A DNA stretch of 64,000 nucleotides from contig JAULJL010000015.1 in the NCBI GenBank assembly GCA_030761205.1, positions 11,475,501 through 11,539,500 of the forward strand, in the 5' to 3' direction. Position 1 is the first letter of the stretch. The number at the start of each line of letters is the position of its first letter. The position numbers and the translations under genes were made by a program. The notes beneath the pieces were generated by a model that was given only the letters and a program-made list of their open reading frames with translations, was not told the DNA's origin and did no database searches. Source of the DNA: Fremontodendron californicum. Lineage: Eukaryota > Streptophyta > Magnoliopsida > Malvales > Malvaceae. Below, piece after piece: positions 49,201 through 60,642 of this stretch.

Positions 49201-52200
49201 GCCATCTTTTGATGAGTTTCTCTCCATCAAGCAGACTGGTTTCCTTGGCCTTTGGGGGAACAGCGTAGATGCAATCGACTTTTATACATCCAAAGTTGAG
49301 AGATTATCTGGAGATGTAAGTAGCATTTGCTTCCTGTATTTTGTTGTTTACTTCTGAGTCTCAGTAGATCAACTTTCCTTTCGTTAGAAGTTCCTAGATT
49401 TCCTACCATGGCGGGAGATGGGGTTTTGGATAGAAGCTGTATACTATCTCTATTGACTGCATGCTTCTTTGTAAACATTTTCTTGTTTCAATCGAGAAAC
49501 TCTTACATGCAAATTTAACCACAGTTTTATTTGAAGCCGGCATATGTATTCATCAGACTTTTCTGATTATTTTCTGTTTTTCCTTCATCGATTGGTAAGT
49601 TGTCCATAACCCAAATACTCATCTGAAACCCAACAGAGTTGACCAATCCACTACCTAGTTGTTCCAGAAGCTTATGACAATTAGTGCATGGCTTCAGACA
49701 CCAAGCTTGTAAAAATGGTATGTGTAGTTTTAAACTGCCTGCATGCATCATAAATTTCCAACCATTTGGTTTCAGTTTCTATATCCGACTTTATCGTATG
49801 AAATTACCATCTGGATAGGGGTTCTGGATAGGGTTTTTTTTGGGTTTTTCTTTCTTAATCTTCTAACTGATCAACTATTTGTTTGTATTCAAATAGTGTA
49901 AATGTGTATTCTGGAAGTATGTGGTTAATTATTTGTTCCCTTAATGACTGTCAGATATCTGCTGAGAGAGAGAAGGTTACTAACAACACTAAATCAATCA
50001 TGCCAGCAGCGTTTGTTTCCTTTAAAACTCGATGGGGAGCTGCTGTTTGTGCACAAACTCAACAATCTAGGAATCCAACTATATGGTTGACTGAGTGGGC
50101 TCCAGAACCACGAGATGTGTACTGGGAAAACCTAGCAATTCCATTTGTTTTTCTCACAATTCGGAGGCTTATTGCTGCCGTTGCATTTTTCTTTCTTACA
50201 TTCTTTTTCATGATTCCTATAGCAATTGTACAATCCCTTGCTAACATAGAGAGCATTGAGAAAGCGCTTCCTTTCCTAAAACCTATAATAGAAGTGTGAG
50301 TTTCTTTTTCTTCTTCCTCTTCTTTCTGCTGATACCTGATAGTAATATTCTTTATAATGTTTTTGGCCTTGTACTGAAGAAAAAGGAAATATTTATCATC
50401 TTTTTATCAATGTAGGAACTTGCACATTTCCTCTTAACTTTGACCTCAATAGAAAGTTAATTAGTATTATTGTTATTATTATTTGATAAAATTGAAGAAG
50501 TTCAGGGGGAGAGGGACCTAGGACCTTGACACCTCATTGGAGGGTAACAACTGTTAGCTGTTAGGCCAAGCTTTTGAGTTATTAGTGGACAATTTTTATA
50601 GCTGCTAAAACTTTCTTTCCCTTATACAATTATTCTCTTTTTCATTCCCAGCATAAACTAACAACATTCATATCTCCTGTAGGAAATTCATAAAGTCATT
50701 CATTCAAGGTTTTCTTCCTGGGATTGCTCTGAAGATATTTCTTTTATTTCTGCCCACAATACTGATGATAATGTCGAAGTTCGAAGGGTTTATTAGCCTA
50801 TCTGCTCTGGATAGGAGATCCGCAAGTAGATATTATTTCTTCCAATTTATTAATGTTTTTCTTGGGAGCATAATTACCGGAACTGCATTTCAGCAACTAA
50901 ATAGTTTTATCAACCAGTCTACTAATCAGTATGTTCTCATATATGCCTTCTTCTCTATAGTATGATTGCTGGACAAGCTTACAAGTGTGCTTGCACATTC
51001 ATAGTATTTGTCATTATTTTTTTATCTTGCCTATTTCTTCCATAGTGGCTTTAATAGTTTAGGATCTAATTTAGCAGTGGTAAAAACATTGCTCATACAG
51101 CCAGATTTGCTCTAGTTAAGTATTGCTCTTTACTGCCATTCATCTCATTTACTGGCTTCTAGTTCTTAATGTGTGCCAGTCTCACTAGGAATTTTGTGTT
51201 ATACATACTAAGTGGTGGGCACTGAAGTTAAAAGATGTCCAGAGACTATTTTCTGTTTTTATATAGAAGGAAAACCAAAATGTAGTGAAACTGAAAAGGG
51301 GTTCAAGGAGAATTCATCATCATGATCTTTCTGCTTTTTTATTATGGCTTTCTTCTGTGTGCAATATATTTCTTTGCTGATGATGACATTCATAGTATCT
51401 TATCTTTCCAGCTGTTCACCTCAAAATTTTATCCATAATACATTTATGTTTTGGTTTCCATTTCTTTAGTTTTTTATCTGTTTCACACGGACTTGGTGGT
51501 TATCAACTTTAATTTGATGCTCGCAACTTGAACCTTGAATAAAGCATAGACTGTTTGTCAAGAATATTTAATATGTCCTAGCAGTTTCTTTGCTCTTTCA
51601 TTTCCTCGTTACTCTGACTAGTTTTTATACCATATAACCCAAAAACTTTTACGTTGCTTGTGAGGACCATCCTCTGCTTAACTTGTCTGTTTTATCAGTG
51701 ATATTAAGTTCTCATTCAAGTGTTTCTCTTATATGACCTCACATGGCTACTTGCAGGATACCAAAGACAATTGGTGTTTCAATTCCAATGAAGGCAACAT
51801 TCTTCATTACTTATATAATGGTTGATGGTTGGGCTGGAGTTGCTGGGGAGATACTGAGGTTGAAACCCTTGATAATCTATCACTTAAAGAATTTCTTCTT
51901 GGTTAAGACTGAAAAGGACCGGGAAGAGGCAATGGATCCCGGAACCATTGGTTTCAATACAGGCGAACCTCAAATACAACTTTACTTCCTACTTGGTCTT
52001 GTTTATGCTGTGGTGACTCCTATCCTGCTTCCTTTCGTAATAGTATTCTTTGGCTTGGCTTATGTCGTATACCGTCATCAAGTAAGAACCGACATCTTCC
52101 AGAAGTAGGTTTATTACTTTTTGGATCAGTAGTGCAAAGGCAGTGAGACTATGCTTGATTTATCAGGAACTTGATCTGTGTACTTGGCTTAAAATTTACT

Positions 52201-53736
52201 AGGTATCAAATTTAAATGCAGAATCTCAGTTGACATCAAGATCTTGCATAGAGATGTTAAGATTATGGAATGAAAGTTTAATGGTTATTGTAATATAGGT
52301 TTTAGAGGAGGGAGGAGCAAATTAGATGAGTTGTGGTTGTTTCACCATACAGAGTGAACTAATTTGACTGTATTAAAAGATTAAGGTGATATTTGATATG
52401 CCATTGACTATAGCCTCATGTTGTAACCACAATAATAACCTATGTTGCTCCGACTCTTCATTTATTTGAAGTACTTGTGTCCGACACATATTCGGACATG
52501 GGTATGGGGATATGACCCTCCAAGCACTCTCCAAATACATGAAAAAACTTAGAAAAAATTGAACATATCCGTATCCGACACAAACACGAGTCCGAGTAAC
52601 ATAGATAATAACTATTAGTTTGCACCTAGCATTTGTAAAACTAATTCATTTGTTCTGAATTTACGTTTTTCAATAGTCCACCTGATTAATATGCTTATTC
52701 CACAATATTTCCTGTTATCTTCTCTTGGAAATTCTTGCTCTAATACATACTTAAATGAACTTGTAGATCATAAATGTCTACAATCAGGAATATGAAAGTG
52801 CTGCAGCATTCTGGCCTGATGTTCATGTACGTATCATTGCTGCATTAATAGTCTCACAGCTGCTACTAATGGGATTATTGAGCACAAAAGAAGCTGCTCA
52901 GTCAACTCCATTGCTTATCACCCTTCCTGTATTGACCATATGGTTCCACAGATTCTGCAAAGGGCGTTATGAACCAGCTTTTGTCAGATATCCTTTACAG
53001 GTCCGTTGTACGTACACCCATCTTACTTGATTAGAAGCAATTCAACAAAAGAAACCACAGTTGGAACTGTTGGATTGCAGTTCTATTACTGTCTTTGTAT
53101 ATGTTATCTCGTCTTGGAGCTTTGAATAGTTCTCAATGGTTTTTTTGACAAGATTTCGATATTTCCTTATTTTTTTTGGTTATAAGGAGGCCGTAGCATG
53201 GGGATAGGGGAAGGGGTTGCAAATGCTGATATTTGAACCCCAGACCTGCTAGATGCCACTTCTTAAGAGTAGTTGCATGAACTAACTGGACTAAACCCAG
53301 GGTTCTGCTTGCATTTTTGCTGAAGTATTTCTGCTGCTTTGCTTATTTTTGTTACTACAAATCTATCTAGCAATGCTCTGTTACAAACTAAAAAAGAAAG
53401 GGTAAAAGTTGTTTTCTTTATTTACACATTCTATTACAACTGGATTTTATATCAACTCCCCCTTTGTGTTTTCAGGAAGCAATGATGAAGGATACATTGG
53501 AGCGAGCAAGGGAAGCAAACTTGAACTTGAAAGGGTTCCTTCAGAATGCGTATATCCACCCGGTTTTCAAAAACGCAGATGAAAGTGACAGTGATATAGC
53601 TATGGAAGACTGGGAGCAGGAACCTACCCTCATTGCAACAAAACGCACGTCTAAAAGGTCTACTCCATTGCCTAGTAAACATGGTGGATCATCGCTCTCC
53701 ATGCCTGAAGTTAACGATGAATGTTCAAAACCTTAG
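43277..53736 (+). CDS. OSCA1-like: OSCA/CSC1-like hyperosmolality-gated calcium-permeable channel
   Basis: Eleven coding exons read cleanly: 43277-43590, 44908-45054, 46431-46566, 48643-48744, 48926-49045, 49235-49315, 49955-50295, 50683-50928, 51757-52081, 52767-53000, 53476-53736. Every border is GT..AG and phases agree, giving 768 residues (Arabidopsis OSCA1.1 is about the same). The family forms dimeric mechanosensitive cation channels in the plasma membrane. Seen here: an N-terminal membrane helix (AAAINIITAFAFFLAFAILRI), two more in exons 2 and 3, a cytosolic domain of about 180-355 (VLVRNVPPDPDESVSELVEH), the family motif WLTEWAPEPRDVYWENL, then the multi-helix DUF221 pore region to about 680 (KFIKSFIQGFLPGIALKIF), and a polar tail. 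No stop or frameshift was found. Introns carry at least eight transposon insertions. The exact OSCA clade is not determined. Confidence 0.95.
44347..44526 (+). mobile_element. MITE family A, copy 5 (intron 1 of the OSCA-like gene)
   Basis: Begins CTATGTTATCTGGACTTGG and ends AGCCCGGGTAACATAG. Flanks ACTTAGAG and ATTTGGAG match at six of eight bases, a decayed duplication. Confidence 0.88.
45139..45305 (+). mobile_element. MITE family A, copy 6 (intron 2)
   Basis: Begins CTATCTTACTCGGACTCGGG and ends ATCCGAGCAACATAG. Perfect target duplication GTTTACAT at 45131-45138 and 45306-45313. 167 bases long. Confidence 0.93.
45958..46270. mobile_element. Probable MITE in intron 2 (GTTTGGGAACATGAATTTG end)
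   Basis: The left GTTTGGGAACATGAATTTGA then GAATTTGGATTTGG is answered at the right by CCAAGTTCTCAAAAACAACC, inverted and diverged. The inside is AT-rich. Ends and target duplication are uncertain. A fragment of another repeat (GGGATGACAATGGATA, GGATATCCGACACTATCC) lies just upstream at about 45702-45840. Confidence 0.5.
46578..46728 (+). mobile_element. MITE family A, copy 7 (intron 3, 11 bases after the splice donor)
   Basis: Begins CTATGGACTCGGGTG and ends AGTCGAAGTAACATAG. Flanks AGCACAAT and AGCACAAG match at seven of eight bases. Its left end is only 11 bases beyond the exon 3 border at 46566. Confidence 0.9.
46780..47129. mobile_element. hAT-like MITE in intron 3 (CCGGTT-rich)
   Basis: Ends CAAGGTTTAAAAAAATCAAA and (reverse complement) CATGGATTAAAAAACCGGAC. 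Perfect 8-base target duplication GTTAAATT at 46772-46779 and 47130-47137. Both arms are full of CCGGTT/AACCGG. Confidence 0.88.
47226..47655. repeat. Tandem duplication of about 220 bases in intron 3
   Basis: Two near-identical copies (about 47226-47446 and 47449-47655) begin TTAGCTTGTGG(GG)AATGCCCC, contain CCCCCACAGAAATTTTAAGA and end TAAGAGAATTATTT. The similar phrase TTTCCCCCACTAGCAATCAA at about 48234 hints that both belong to a larger inserted element whose right end is there. Confidence 0.85.
47656..48050. mobile_element. Foldback element in intron 3
   Basis: The left arm (CACGATCTTTTAAAAGTG, CAAATTCATCCATTTTGTCA, CCACGTGGACATCC) is answered by an inverted right arm (GTCACGTGGACATCCAC, TGACGGAATGGATGAATTTA, AAAGACCGTGGATGAAAAAT). 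Arms are over 150 bases each with a short centre, so the RNA could form a long hairpin. Confidence 0.75.
48327..48525 (-). mobile_element. MITE family A, copy 8 (intron 3, reverse)
   Basis: Begins CTATGTTGCTCCGACTC and ends GAGTCCGAGTAACATAG. Perfect target duplication GTTTTAGT at 48319-48326 and 48526-48533. A short phrase, CCGACACTCATACCCGA, is doubled near its right end, which explains its extra length (199 bases). Confidence 0.93.
52440..52604 (-). mobile_element. MITE family A, copy 9 (intron 9, reverse)
   Basis: Begins CTATGTTGCTCCGACTC and ends GAGTCCGAGTAACATAG. Perfect target duplication ATAATAAC at 52432-52439 and 52605-52612. Confidence 0.93.
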
Positions 53737-53987
53737 AAGCTTTATGGGTTGGATGTTGGTTCACATTGTACATTTTTTAGGTCTCTAGGAGGAGGTTGAA
53801 GTGGTTGAATTCTCCTCACCCTCCGCCTCCCCCTCGGCCCCTCAAGGAAAATCTTTGAAATTCTGATACACTGTAAATGAGTAGAGCAAAGTAAAGAAAG
53901 CAATGAATACAGCTTTGCCTTTTGATTTCAGGATCAAAGGTAATTCTTCATACTTTAATGTCCTCCTAATGGATCTGAACCTGGAAA

Positions 53988-54178
53988 CTATGTTACCCGG
54001 ACTTGGGAGTGAATATTGGATACGAGTATGTGTCCAATACAGGTATATTTATTTATTTTTTTTTAAGTTTTTCTATATATTTGGAGGACCATATCCTCAT
54101 ACTCATGTCCAAATATGTGCCGGACACAGGTGTCTGACACGAGTATTTTAGAAAAAACAAAGAGTTCGGGTAACATAG
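53988..54178 (+). mobile_element. MITE family A, copy 10 (just after the OSCA-like gene)
   Basis: Begins CTATGTTACCCGGACTTGG and ends AGTTCGGGTAACATAG. Flanks CCTGGAAA and CTTGGAAA match at seven of eight bases. About 250 bases after the OSCA stop codon. Confidence 0.9.
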
Positions 54179-54212
54179 CTTGGAAATACTTATGCTGTCT
54201 GTCTACTGTCAG

Positions 54213-54785
54213 TAGGGCTGTAAACGAATCGAGGTTGAGCGAATAGATTTCTTTTTGTGTTTGTTCATTTATTTTAGAGTCTGTTTGTGTTTTATTTTTT
54301 AAAAAAATTTGAAATAGTGTTCAAGCTCAGTTTGTTTGAATTAACTGAATTGTTCACAAACATTAAACGAATATTTTCATGAACATATAATCGAACATGT
54401 TCACGAACAATTAAAAACGTATTCATAAACAATAAACAAGTTTTAAAAAAAAGTTAAAACAGTAAAACAATAAATAAATATATTAATAAATAAATGAAAT
54501 AATACTAAAATATATTAATGTTATTAATTATATCATATTGGAATTTTGAACAATAAACGATCTTTAACGAATTTTGAATGATCTTATAAGCGAGTTATAA
54601 ACAAGTTGTTCGTGAATATAAATGAATTGAACGTATCTTGTTCGAAATCGAACTCATTTAATAAATAAACCTTAAATTTTATTCAAAATTATTTATTTAT
54701 TTTGATAAACGAACATAAACAAATAAAAATCTAACATATTCATAAATTATTTGTCGAACATTATATTTATTTACAGCATCACCTG
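54213..54785. mobile_element. Probable MITE with TAGGGCTGTAAACGAA terminus
   Basis: The left end TAGGGCTGTAAACGAA is matched inverted by TTTATTTACAGCATCA on the right. The arms continue with inverted GTTCATTTA/TAAACGAAC-type phrases. The body is rich in TGTTCACGAAC and TTCGTGAA. Flank similarity (CTGTC on both sides) is weak, so exact ends are provisional. Confidence 0.6.
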
Positions 54786-57478
54786 TCTGCCTGCATGTAA
54801 TCTAGAGTTTTGATAAATTCAAAACTTTGATTAGCCATTTAGCCTTCAGATTGAGCTCAAACTCCATGTAAGCTTAGCCTGGTGATCATTTATGCAAAAA
54901 TTTGGCTCTGGGATCAAACAGATAAAGCAAAGAGATTCTTTTTTGATGAATGGAATTATGTGTTATTACTTATTAGTACAAATTATAGATATTATCTAAC
55001 ATAATATATATTTTATTTAATAAAAACTAAATAAAAAATTGTTTTAGCAATAACAATAACAAGTTCAACTTATGGAAAATTAATTGTTCAAGTGAATAAA
55101 AATTCTTTGAAAATTCATTTTTAAATCTTGCTCTAATACCTTCCTCTACCATATATCAATCTATAAAGAAATCATGTACCAAAAGAGATTTTTATTTGTA
55201 CAAATGAAACTTTGAGTTTTAAACGAGCATGAAAAAATTAATGATACTTCTTTATTTTTTGAGTTATTTTGTCGGATCGATAGCTCAAAATCTTTGATCT
55301 CTACTCAAACCTAATAAAAAAAATGGAATCTCTTCTAATTGATTTGTTGAAAATGGTTTTGATCTAATTTATGACTTATTAAAAGTAGAAGACGTTTCTG
55401 ATGGGATTCTCATCCACAAAAACAAATTGCGATCAATTTGATAATAATCAAGTAACATTACTTATTGATTTTATTTCTCCTCAATTTTACTTGTTCTTTG
55501 TTCTTATTACCAGAACTCAAAATTTTAAGTAAAAAATAAAAGTTTATATTTATCACTCTATTTAAAATGATGAATCAAATTTATCATTTATATTTAAATA
55601 AATGGAATTTTATCATTATACTTTTTAATTTGGTCCAAGTCAAAAATTAAAATATTTTCTCACCAAATAATTTTTTATCATTAATTTTGATATTCTTTAA
55701 TAAATTAAAAATATAATGATAAAAATACATCTGTTAAAAAAAATACATTAATTTGATTTATTCCTCAAAGTAAAATTATGTATTTAGAATTTAGACCTTA
55801 TTTTAAGAAATAAAATACCAAAGGTGGTCAAGGTTGTATATATTATTAATTTTATTTATAATTATTTGCTGCATAATTATTCTTTGCAATTAACAAAATT
55901 CCAAATTCTTTATTTATTTCCTTCTACTTCTCAAATCTCAACTAATCCACCTTCTCCCCTTTATAATAAATAACTAATTAAAATAATAAAAAAGTTTCTA
56001 AATTTTATCACTTTATTTATGTAAATCTTTTATATTTTTATTACTAGAATTCTCGACACACTCTAAGTGAAAATATATTTTAAAAATAAATAAAAAATTA
56101 TGTTTAAAAAATTAAATATAAAAATGGATGTTTTTTTAAGTGGTTAGTCTTTTTGAAAAAGAAGTCTGGTAGTTTTTTTTAAATGGGTACTTTTTTTTAA
56201 ACAAAAAAAATTGGGTGGTTTTTAAAAAATAAATAGATAATTTTTTTATTAAAATATTATATAAAATAATAAAAGATATAATTATTTTTATTTAATTTTT
56301 TGATTTTATAATTTTATAATTTAATTTGATTGTTGTGTACTTTCATCAACTGAATTGGTGTCACTTGACTCATTGATTTTTAATTTGTATCCAATAAACT
56401 CTTAAGTATCATTGATTTATACCTAAATAAGCTTTAACATAAATAAATTTTCTATTTGAAATCTATGCTATTATTAAAGTGTGACTAAGTTTGGTGTCAA
56501 GAGTCAAGTGATACGAACTCAATTAAGTAAATTTTATAAAAACTGAATTAAAGATATAATAATAAAATAAAAATATTTAGATATTTTAAAAAGATAACTA
56601 TCAACTAAAAAAAATCCACATCTTTTTCAATATCTTTTAATTTAAAAAATAACTTCTTATTAAAAAAATCACTCACTTAATTTTTTAACTTATTATTTTT
56701 TAAAATATAATATTATTCTTTTAAAAAATAATTTCACCCACGTGTGATAAATTCTAGTAAAGATTTATTGAATACAAATAAAAAAATAAAAAATTATTTT
56801 GATAAAATAGAAATATAAGAGCTTATTTATAAAAAATTAAATAATTTAAGAGTTTTTTTAGGTTTATATATAAAATTGGCTTCTGTACTATATATTTTTT
56901 TCGATTTTGGTACCTAAATTTTTTTAATCATAATTAGATATTTACAGTATAATTTTTTGTCCCAATCGGATTCAAATCGATTAGTACAAAATTATATTAT
57001 AAATACCTAATTATGGACAAAAAAATTTTAATACCAAAATAAGAAAATATGCATAGAATAAGGTCAATTTTATATATAATTTTTATGTATTTTGCTAACA
57101 AGTGCCCTAAGGGCACTCGTTAAGGTTACTAGATATAGTAATATCTTCAATTAATGCATTGAAAATGATGAATAAAGTTATCAACTTTTGCATTTAATAC
57201 AATGTTATTACTATAAATAACATATTAACTAACCTTAAAAACCCTTTATTTATTTATTAATATTTTACCTAAACAATTCAGTGGTGGGCCTATTCTCGTT
57301 GGCGGACCCCAGCTTTTCCCTTCAGTGGGGCTTTCTTTTTCTTCTCATTTTGCTAATTCGTTGAATCGTCGTCGCCCGAAGCTGCTGTCTGGCTTTGACG
57401 AATCCAGATCAGGCAGGCTTCCTCTGACTCAGAGATCCAAAGCTTTTAGAAGGCAACAAAAAAGAAAAGGACGAGGTG
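54786..57478. other. AT-rich intergenic DNA and 5' leader of the DUF212 gene
   Basis: No supported gene or RNA. A near-perfect palindrome, AACAAGTGCCC TAA GGGCACTCGTT, is at about 57099-57123. From about 57280 base composition rises toward that of a gene, probably the promoter-proximal and 5' untranslated part of the gene starting at 57479. Confidence 0.4.
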
Positions 57479-59684
57479 ATGACGGCAGTAGATGCGAGCT
57501 CAACGAGAGGCGGCGATGCAACGTCGTTTGCGTCGTCTCCGTCGTCCAATCTGCTTCCTAACAACCTCCCTCTCATCACGGCCTTTCTCGCCTTCGCTCT
57601 CGCTCAGTTCCTCAAACTATTCACCAATTGGTTCGTTCTTTCTTAATCTCAGCTTCTTTTCTTTTTGCTCATTTGCTTGTGGCATTTAATTTAATTTAAA
57701 AATACTAAATTCAAATTCCCGTTTTTGCAATTTTCGAATCGTTATTTTGCTGTTGTTTGAAGAGAAAGTTGTAAAGTCGAATCTTGGAATATTTTGGAAT
57801 TTGGGTAGGGCTTTGATACACATTTTAATTGTCAACTGCCCATAAAAAACCAAAACTGTTTACCCTGAGAAAATGTAAATAGAAATGTTGGTATATTTGT
57901 TAATTTAGTGAACCCTGATTGCTAAGAACTTTTTTAGCCTAGTTGGGGAAACCTGTATTTGAACTCTAGTGTGATTGGTTCGATTTAATGACTCATACCG
58001 GCGGTTCTGATGATTGATCAGTGATGACTAAACTAAAGTGTTGACTAGTAATGTTTACAAATTTGCTTATCTGGTTGCCTTGTGAAAAAGGGATCTGGTA
58101 CTGTATTTTTAGGTTTTTAAGAAGCATATTGATTTTCTTTTTTATTTTATTGCCTTTTATTTTTAAGAAAAAAGTAGATTTGATAGAAATAGCCTAGAGT
58201 GAAATGCCTCCATTTTTCTTCAAAAATTGTGAGGAACTGAAAAGAAAATGCTTTTTGATGTTAAAGGATGCCTTAGAAAATATTTTGGCATTTTCCTTTC
58301 TATTTGTTCTCGTTCTTAAAACTTTTAGTGAAATTAAGATTCTAGTTTCTACAACTGCAATGGACTCATTGAAAGCATAGTTAATGATTTCTTTGGTCCT
58401 GTTTTTAGAGTCAAAATCAGTTATAGGTTTGAATTGAATTTTCGAGGCCAGAAAATACTTTGGTTTATATTTTTGGCTTTATTTCAGTATGATTAGCTTA
58501 GTACATGATCGGCCTTGATGGTCTAGGCTTAGAGGTTTTCTTTTCTCTACCCCCTCCATTTTAGTTCTTCTCATGTGCATAAATTCCAAAAACTGTAGTT
58601 GCAACCTTCTTATAGGACTCCCATCCCCACTGTTCCTCCTTGTATGCAGGTAAACCTAGAGTCTTTTTTTTTTTTTTGTGTGTGTGCAAGATAATGGATT
58701 TCCTTGATATATGGCAATCCTAGAATAGGAATTAGGGCCATTCTAGGGTAGGCATATTTGCTTTCCAAAGTTTTCTTTTCATGAATGTAGGAGTTTGATT
58801 GTAGGGCTGGTAGCAAAGCATGCAAAATAAATGGTCAGGAAAAAAAGAGAGAAGAGGTAAGGATAGGAAAACTGTTGAGCCTCACTGACTAGAGTTGGTT
58901 AAAAAGTGTGCAAAATTGAAGGAAAGGAAAACAAAGAGAAGACAGCAAGGGATAGTAATTAGTAAAACTGTTAAGCTGTGGCTCTTATTAAGGACTTTTT
59001 GAGAGTTTCACTAGACGAATTTCATGGACTCTCACCATTTAAAGAAAACAAAGAAACTTTATTCACTAAAGCTTACAAGAATTGTTTGTGCTAAATTTGT
59101 TCACTGCAGATGTTATCTTAAATTCCACCATAAGGAAGACAATAATGACTTTAATAGCTTTTTATGAGAGAGATAGTTTAATGCATTCTTGAACCAAATC
59201 AAATAAGATCGAGGACTACATTCAAAGTAAGACACCTGAGAGGATTCTAATATGGGAAATCACTATACTGCCCTTGGAAGTAAAAGTTACAAATACATCC
59301 CGGGTTCTGGAAATTAGAAGTTTGTTCTTTGTAACCCTTTAACACGGGTTTTTCTGTAAGTTTGTTGTGTATGCATGATTTTGCTTTGGGGTTAAATTTT
59401 TGTGCACTTGCTTAGCTAGTTTATTTAGTTTAATTAGGTTTCTGAGTTTCAGTTAATTTTACTCACAAGTGCAATGTTTTTTGAATAGTAGCTCAAATGT
59501 TTGAACTTGTTTCTCCTAGATACTCAGGTTTAAAGAAAGGAGATGGGATTCTAAGAGGATGATTGGTTCAGGTGGTATGCCATCGTCGCACTCTGCAACT
59601 GTGACAGCTCTTGCAGTTTCAATAGGTCTACAGGATGGGACAGGAGGACTAGCTTTTGCAATTGCAGTTGTCTTGGCATGTGTT
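57479..59684 (+). CDS. DUF212 (acid phosphatase/vanadium haloperoxidase-related) protein, first two exons
   Basis: Exon 1 is 57479-57630 and exon 2 is 59528-59684, joined in phase across a GT..AG intron, giving about 103 residues. After a Ser/Ala-rich start comes a membrane segment (LPLITAFLAFALAQFLKLF), the highly conserved FKERRWDSKRMIGSGGMPSSHSA region (about 52-75; MPSSHS resembles the phosphate-binding signature of the PAP2/haloperoxidase superfamily), and a second hydrophobic stretch (GGLAFAIAVVLACVV). Members are small membrane proteins, plastid or membrane located, of unclear biochemical role. The expected continuation (MYDASGVR-type block and C-terminus) is absent. The next intron runs into a repeat and a Ty3/gypsy insertion and past the window, so the gene is incomplete here and may or may not be functional. 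Confidence 0.85.
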
Positions 59685-59762
59685 GTATGTGCTTCCTAAC
59701 TTTTCATTTCCTTGTGGTGACATTCTCACATATAACCTGCCTATTTATTCCCTGGCCTCTTT

Positions 59763-59815
59763 TGTTTTGTTTTGTTTGTTTGTTTGTTTGTTTGTTTTTT
59801 TTTGTTTTGTTTTTC
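59763..59815. repeat. (GTTT)n microsatellite in an intron
   Basis: Repeated TTTG/TTTTG units just after exon 2 of the DUF212 gene. Confidence 0.9.
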
Positions 59816-60065
59816 TTTTATCTAATTTTAGAATCTGTATTATATTTGGACATCTCTGAACTTGATGAGTTTCAGTTTGTTGATACTTATTTATCTGTAC
59901 TATTGCAAAATTTGAGTTAGAAATTGCTAGGGATAATGGCCAATTTTGCCATTAAAGTTATACCCAAAATTTTCGGCTCTTAATTCTTTTCAATTAGCCC
60001 ACTGGACTTCAAATTTTGTGCAATTCTGCTTAAAATCAATGGAGTCACTTGTAAAATAATCAATG

Positions 60066-60475
60066 TTGTCAAGGGCGCAAGGCGCACTCTAGGCGCTAGA
60101 ATCTTTATATTGCCTCAGGCGCAAAAAAAAAACGCTCGCCTGAGTGAAGTAAGGCGCAATATGTATGTGTTTTTCTATGTATGTATATATATATATAAAT
60201 AACGTTAAGATATATAATTATGATAATAAACTCTAAAGAGTGGTCCAGTTTATCTACAAAACATGCATTTTTTGTTGTTGCCAAATATGCATGATTTCCT
60301 TATAGTCATGTCTGTTGTTGAATACTCAAATATTGAGAAGTAAAGAGTTTGATACAATCTCCTTTTTTACTAGTAAAGGTACATCTAATGAAAAATTTTA
60401 AAATAAAAAAAATTAAAGAGAACTTCAATAAGGCGGGCTTTTTTTACACCTATCGCCTTACAAAAAAGCGCGCCT
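60066..60475. mobile_element. Probable MITE with AAGGCGC-rich ends
   Basis: The left block AAGGGCGCAAGGCGCACTCT and GCCTCAGGCGC, and the right block AAGGCGGGC, ATCGCCTTAC and GCGCGCCTCC, are complementary in style with an AT-rich centre. This fits a known type of plant non-autonomous element. Termini and target duplication are not resolved. Confidence 0.45.
60156..60314. repeat. 160-base direct repeat, first copy (second at 60484-60642)
   Basis: Both copies start GCAATATGTATGTGTTTTTC and run nearly identically through AATAACGTTAAGATATATAA and AAAGAGTGGTCCAG to TTATAGTCATGTC. They differ by two bases in an AT tract. The second copy stops exactly where the gypsy LTR starts. Confidence 0.9.
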
Positions 60476-60483
60476 CCAAATAT

Positions 60484-60642
60484 GCAATATGTATGTGTTT
60501 TTCTATGTATGTATATATATATATATAAATAACGTTAAGATATATAATTATGATAATAAACTCTAAAGAGTGGTCCAGTTTATCTACAAAACATGCATTT
60601 TTTGTTGTTGCCAAATATGCATGATTTCCTTATAGTCATGTC
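60484..60642. repeat. 160-base direct repeat, second copy, cut by the gypsy insertion
   Basis: Matches 60156-60314 until TCATGTC, then passes into the LTR. The first copy shows what the uninterrupted sequence looked like (TCATGTCTGTTGTTGAATAC). Confidence 0.9.

Noticed and set aside
57325..57689. Open frames of 78 and 65 codons overlapping DUF212 exon 1
   Set aside because: They are other-frame readings of the leader and exon 1; the frame from 57479 matches the family and splices in phase to exon 2.
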